Shown: positions 19,831 to 23,017 of the stretch, one piece after another
Layout: every line of letters starts with the position of its first letter
How positions within the stretch are numbered: the first letter of the stretch is position 1
IMG/VR virus record: IMGVR_UViG_3300032284_000507
Coordinates: 1 to 23,017 of that record
Length of the DNA: 23,017 nucleotides
Direction: 5' to 3' (one strand)
DNA from: a virus
Program-made: the position numbers and the translations under genes
Notes under the pieces: generated by a model
Seen by the model: the letters and a program-made list of their open reading frames with translations, nothing else
Database searches by the model: none
What the model was told of the DNA's origin: nothing

Positions 19831-21284
19831 TATGATTCCTTTAGGGCGACTTGGTAGATCTTGTAGTCAAACCCTTCCTCGTTGTAAATTTTAACACGCT
19901 CTGCTAGATGTAGAATTGTAAAGTTCTTACGTGTCTTCCATGTAAGATCATCAGCTATGTCGTAGAGTACAGCTTCCTCCTTTGACTCGGCTTTCCTTAG
20001 ACCGCGTCCAATGGACTGTAAGTTTCTTATTTTAGATTTTGAAGGACTTGCAAATATAACGTTATGCAGATTACGAATGTTAACACCTGTGGAAAAAGTT
20101 CCGTAAGAAGCGACGATAATACTGGATGTCGATTCCTCCACGAGTTTGCGTATTGCTTCACGATCGTCACCATCAACACCTCCATAGACAAAGTGAACAG
20201 GCTTAGTGGTAGCCTTCTTAATTTCATTGTGTAACATTATACCATGCTTTTCAACATATTGAAACAGTAAAAGTGTGTTACCCTCAAGTGATAACGCTAG
20301 ATTTTTAATAAAATTGTTACGTGCTTCATTCCTGACTAGGAAGTCCATCTCAGCTTGATAGTCAGTATCCTTCAGACTCTTTTTAGTTTCATCTGAGTAC
20401 TTGAGTACGATGATCTTGATTCTAAAGTCTGATAGATGCTTTTGTTCAATCAGTTCTGAGGTTGTTGTAACTCTCTTAACATCGCCGAAGAGACCCTGAA
20501 GCACGAGTTCGTTCGTCTCGGCGCCGTCAAGAGTACCAGTGAAACCAAAACGATATGCGCAACCGCTAAGCTTAGACATAATAGATGTAAGACTTTTTGC
20601 TTTGAATAGATGAGCTTCATCACCTATGACCACATCAAATTGTTTGAAGTACTCTTTAGGCATCTTATATATGGACTGCCAGGTTGAGATGGTAACCGGT
20701 TTATCTGTTTGTTTATCTTGTCCAGCAAAGATTCGATGAACGAACCGATCAGATACAAAGCCATAGTCACTAAAGTCAGAGGCAAGCTGACTAACCAGAG
20801 AAGTAGTTGGCACAATAATAAGAGTGCGTGCATTGTAGTATCTCACTAATAGGTATATGATAAACGACTTACCAGAAGCCGTTGGCGATAGCATCAGGGC
20901 TCTATGGTTACGCACTGCGTGTGCAAAGGCTTGAACTTGATAATCTCTACGCTCATATTTATCGGGGATGCCTAGTGTGTCGATAAAGTCATTTGCCTCT
21001 TTAAGGGAAAACTCAGCTTGTGAGAAGTCTGATGTATATACGATCTGATAGTTACGGCTATTGGCGAACTTCTCTACCTTAGAGTTAAGTCCGGCATACA
21101 GCAGTCCAGTCATTGGATTAAACAAACGAATCTTGCCATCCCAGAACTTACTCTTATAGGATGGCATAAACTTTGCACCCGGTACCTCAAATGTGAAGTG
21201 CTCATTGAGCTCCATCATGATACCAGGTTCAGCACTAATCTTATTATATGTGTGATCGGAACGGCCGATCTCAATTATTTCCAT
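19830..21284 (-). CDS. uvsW: UvsW helicase
   Basis: An SF2 DNA helicase that remodels branched DNA and R-loops and drives the switch to recombination-dependent replication. The 484 residues (T4: 503) show an N-terminal DNA-binding domain (YKSKFWDGKIRLFNPMTG, 43-60), Q-motif-like RRDYQVQA, Walker A SPTASGKS (133-140), DEAH (222-225), motif III GFTGT (247-251) and motif VI QSIGRGLRK. ATG 21284 overlaps the uvsY stop (TGATG). A TTG one codon upstream is not needed. Confidence 0.97.
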   Translation of the reverse strand: MEIIEIGRSDHTYNKISAEPGIMMELNEHFTFEVPGAKFMPSYKSKFWDGKIRLFNPMTGLLYAGLNSKVEKFANSRNYQIVYTSDFSQAEFSLKEANDFIDTLGIPDKYERRDYQVQAFAHAVRNHRALMLSPTASGKSFIIYLLVRYYNARTLIIVPTTSLVSQLASDFSDYGFVSDRFVHRIFAGQDKQTDKPVTISTWQSIYKMPKEYFKQFDVVIGDEAHLFKAKSLTSIMSKLSGCAYRFGFTGTLDGAETNELVLQGLFGDVKRVTTTSELIEQKHLSDFRIKIIVLKYSDETKKSLKDTDYQAEMDFLVRNEARNNFIKNLALSLEGNTLLLFQYVEKHGIMLHNEIKKATTKPVHFVYGGVDGDDREAIRKLVEESTSSIIVASYGTFSTGVNIRNLHNVIFASPSKSKIRNLQSIGRGLRKAESKEEAVLYDIADDLTWKTRKNFTILHLAERVKIYNEEGFDYKIYQVALKES

Positions 21285-21718
21285 CAAGCACCCATGGTGA
21301 ATTTAGTCCACTCAATTGCGGACTTGATTTGAAAACCTCTATTGACAAGGCTCTTGATGATAGACTCGAGGAGTTCAATCTTCTCCTGCTGCATACCAAT
21401 TCGTAGCGACATGTCGACAATATCTTTATCAGCTTCCATGTACATAGGTAGATCCGCCTTCAGAATCATACCACGTGCAGGAAGCTGCCAACCCTTCTCT
21501 CTAGACTCTTCGCTTGGCCCCATCGTATAGAATTCATACTTAGAGAGCTTTAGATTCTTATAGTCAGCCTCATATTTACGAAGAAGCAGACGCTCATGTG
21601 TGAACATCTGATAATACTTATGATGGAGTTTGGGGATCTTTAAGGCCTCATCACCGAGCTCTGTCTTATCGATGTCTGAGTCTTTCTTCCACTCTTCGTA
21701 AATATCTTCTAGCTTCAT
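21284..21718 (-). CDS. uvsY: Recombination mediator UvsY
   Basis: Loads the UvsX recombinase on gp32-coated single-stranded DNA. The 144-residue protein follows UvsY (T4: 137): MKLEDIYEEWKKDSDIDKTE at the start, HHKYYQMFTHERLLLRK, KYEFYTMG, and the C-terminal helix LLESIIKSLVNRGFQIKSAIEW. The order uvsY-uvsW is that of T4. ATG 21718 is the true start: a TTG at 21736 would give six extra residues. It is the first gene behind a well-formed early-type promoter at 21748-21777, so the recombination block can be transcribed early, independently of the structural genes. Confidence 0.95.
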   Translation of the reverse strand: MKLEDIYEEWKKDSDIDKTELGDEALKIPKLHHKYYQMFTHERLLLRKYEADYKNLKLSKYEFYTMGPSEESREKGWQLPARGMILKADLPMYMEADKDIVDMSLRIGMQQEKIELLESIIKSLVNRGFQIKSAIEWTKFTMGA

Positions 21719-21747
21719 AATATAATCCTGCCTCAATCTGAAGTTTA

Positions 21748-21777
21748 ATTATACCACAGATTTCAGCAAATGTAAAC
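21748..21777 (-). promoter_or_regulatory. Early-type promoter of the uvsY block
   Basis: GTTTACAT (21770-21777), a 16-base spacer and TATAAT (21748-21753) with extended -10 TGG. Read as sigma-70, it is TTTACA, 17 bases, TATAAT. The -35 block matches the T4 early consensus GTTTACTT in seven of eight positions. Confidence 0.85.
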
Positions 21778-21783
21778 TAGTTT

Positions 21784-22308
21784 TTAGTCAGGTCGAGTGA
21801 CATCGTACATAGTGTATGCAAACTCAGCCGTAGCGGTCACATACTGCACGTCTTGAAGAGTTGTGTCAAAGGTAACATCTGACAGATAGGTTGGGAAAGC
21901 ATCACGGAAGGCAAACTCGAAGTTTGGTGTCTTCGTAGAGTTTAGAATGACTAAGCCAATATCTGAGCGCAGGCCTTCACCTGTATACTGAGGTACCGTA
22001 GTAAGCTTCTTGTACTCATCAAAGTTATCAGGGAAACCTAGAGCACGTATCCAGTCATGGATCTCCATATAGTTTCTCATATCCTCATCAACCTGAAAGG
22101 TTACTGAGAATCTACCGTACTGTAGGTGTGTACGTGTGGTAGGAATATCAATGAAGACGCTAGGAATATCTATCGTAGGCAGGGAGATTGATGGGATATT
22201 AGCCTTGACTACAAAGAAGTTAATATGAGGCGCTCTCTTCAGCAGGAACTTAAAGTTTAATGGGCTAAGAAAGTTCTTATTTGTTGGTGTGTTATCAGTG
22301 GCTGCCAT
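21784..22308 (-). CDS. Tail tube-like virion structural protein
   Basis: 174 residues. An N-terminal TNKNFLSPLNFKFLLKRAP segment, then SISLPTIDIP and FQVDEDMRNYMEIHDWIRALGFP, is a pattern that I recognise from structural proteins of T4-like cyanophages. They are often annotated as tail tube (gp19-like) or tail-associated proteins. The size fits gp19 (163 in T4), but similar paralogues exist, so the exact component is uncertain. The gene is not followed by more structural genes here. GGAG lies 7 nt before ATG 22308, and a late promoter is 24-31 bases upstream. Confidence 0.72.
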   Translation of the reverse strand: MAATDNTPTNKNFLSPLNFKFLLKRAPHINFFVVKANIPSISLPTIDIPSVFIDIPTTRTHLQYGRFSVTFQVDEDMRNYMEIHDWIRALGFPDNFDEYKKLTTVPQYTGEGLRSDIGLVILNSTKTPNFEFAFRDAFPTYLSDVTFDTTLQDVQYVTATAEFAYTMYDVTRPD

Positions 22309-22331
22309 GCAACGTCTCCGTATTGGTTACC

Positions 22332-22340
22332 TATTTATCG
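22332..22340 (-). promoter_or_regulatory. Late promoter of the tail tube-like gene
   Basis: The minus strand reads GATAAATAGG, one base from T4 TATAAATA, with a transcription start expected just before the ribosome binding site of the gene at 22308. The sequence shares ATAAATAGGT with the site at 1512. Confidence 0.7.
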
Positions 22341-22389
22341 TTGTCCCTGTATAGCTATTATACAGTAGATAGACTCAGATGTACATAAT

Positions 22390-22413
22390 AAAAAAGGGCG
22401 CCCGAAGGCGCCC
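22390..22413 (-). terminator. UUCG-loop terminator after gene 23
   Basis: The minus strand reads GGGCGCC-UUCG-GGCGCCC followed by six T. The stem is a perfect 7 bp (22407-22413 with 22396-22402). It lies about 40 bases after the gp23 stop and separates the capsid transcript from the tail gene. Confidence 0.93.
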
Positions 22414-22450
22414 TCTAAGTTTGCGGCTTGAAACCGTCTTCTTTCCTGAA

Positions 22451-23017
22451 TTACATCAGGTTGTTGACGATAACGCGACGATAGTACTTGTTTGTTGAGA
22501 TGACAAGCTCGCCTGAACCCTGGTTCAGACCCTCTGCGAATGGGTTTGCAACCATTCCGTAACGAGTCTTGAAGCCGATCTTAGGCTGGAAGCTTGACTG
22601 GTCAACAGCGCGAACCATCTGAAGCGGAACGTATGGGCAGTAGAAGAGACCAGCATCGAATGCTGAAGAGCCCTTATAACCAACCACTAGGTAGTTACCG
22701 CCGATTGCGTATGGATCGATATAGACCTTTAGGCGACCGTTAAGAACACCAGCGAAGGTGTTGCCTGTATCGTCAACCTGAAGGTTGTTGCTGTTAAGAG
22801 CAGGAGTGTAGTCAAGAACACCGGCCATCTGAAGAGCAGACGCAACGTCTGAAGAACAGATAACGATGTTACCCTTACCGCGACGAGTCTGCTTAGCAAT
22901 TTGGTTAGCTTCGCGCTCGAGCTGGAACATAAGGCCCTTGAACTTTTCAACTGACCAACGACCGTTTGAATCTGTATCAAGATCAAATACACCAGCAGTA
23001 GTGACGTTATCCTGAGC
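22451..23017 (-). CDS. 23: Major capsid protein gp23 (C-terminal part)
   Basis: The C-terminal 188 residues of the T4-type major head protein. The 5' end lies beyond the window. The sequence is very typical: VFDLDTDSNGRWSVEKFKG near the window edge, RGKGNIVICSSDVASALQM, the VYIDPYA segment, VGYKGSSAFDAGLFYCPYVP, then IGFKTRYGMVANPF and the closing NKYYRRVIVNNLM. In T4, gp23 is cleaved at its N-terminus during maturation, a region not visible here. The frame is open to the last base of the window, with no sign of interruption. Confidence 0.97.
   Translation of the reverse strand, partial: AQDNVTTAGVFDLDTDSNGRWSVEKFKGLMFQLEREANQIAKQTRRGKGNIVICSSDVASALQMAGVLDYTPALNSNNLQVDDTGNTFAGVLNGRLKVYIDPYAIGGNYLVVGYKGSSAFDAGLFYCPYVPLQMVRAVDQSSFQPKIGFKTRYGMVANPFAEGLNQGSGELVISTNKYYRRVIVNNLM

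Overview
The window is a piece of a T4-like myovirus genome. All supported genes lie on the minus strand, so transcription runs from 23017 towards 1. The T4 core genes are unmistakable and keep the T4 order: major capsid protein gp23 (5'-truncated), uvsY, uvsW, late sigma factor gp55, gp47, gp46, then further on gp45, gp44, gp62 and regA. Peptide deformylase, a 2OG-Fe(II) oxygenase and many small conserved genes recall the T4-like phages of cyanobacteria and alphaproteobacteria rather than coliphages. The host cannot be fixed from this sequence.

Layout, right to left. 23017-21784: gp23 with a UUCG-loop terminator, then a tail-tube-like structural gene behind a late promoter. 21777-16331: an early-type promoter, then a tightly overlapping block for recombination and late transcription (uvsY, uvsW, 55, a small gene, 47, 46). 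16331-13850: accessory enzymes (2OG oxygenase, peptide deformylase, MazG-like hydrolase) and unknown genes. 13850-7108: a dense cluster of nucleotide and DNA-modification genes: a possible PD-(D/E)XK protein, a DUF1599-like protein, dCMP hydroxymethylase (gp42-like), dCMP deaminase, a UDG-superfamily protein, a candidate amino acid:DNA transferase-like protein, a candidate PLP enzyme, an SGNH-type protein, a DUF3310 protein and a GT-A glycosyltransferase. 7081-4694: sliding clamp, clamp loader and RegA. 4691-1562: small early genes, several with their own promoter. Two genes here are under 60 codons. 1560-1: nine tRNA genes (Ile, Lys, Ala, Thr, initiator-like Met, Asn, Asp, Gln, Cys) mixed with structured non-coding stretches and one small CDS.

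How it fits together: gp45/44/62 form the replication clamp and its loader. gp45 is also the expected activator of gp55-directed late transcription, and late-promoter-like ATAAATAGG sites are visible. gp46/47, UvsY and UvsW serve recombination-dependent replication. dCMP hydroxymethylase implies hydroxymethylcytosine in the DNA. The enzymes encoded next to it suggest that this base is decorated further, possibly by an undescribed route joining an amino-acid transfer step, a PLP enzyme, an SGNH enzyme and a sugar transferase. That is the most interesting hypothesis in the window. It rests on motif reading and gene order, not on any database search.
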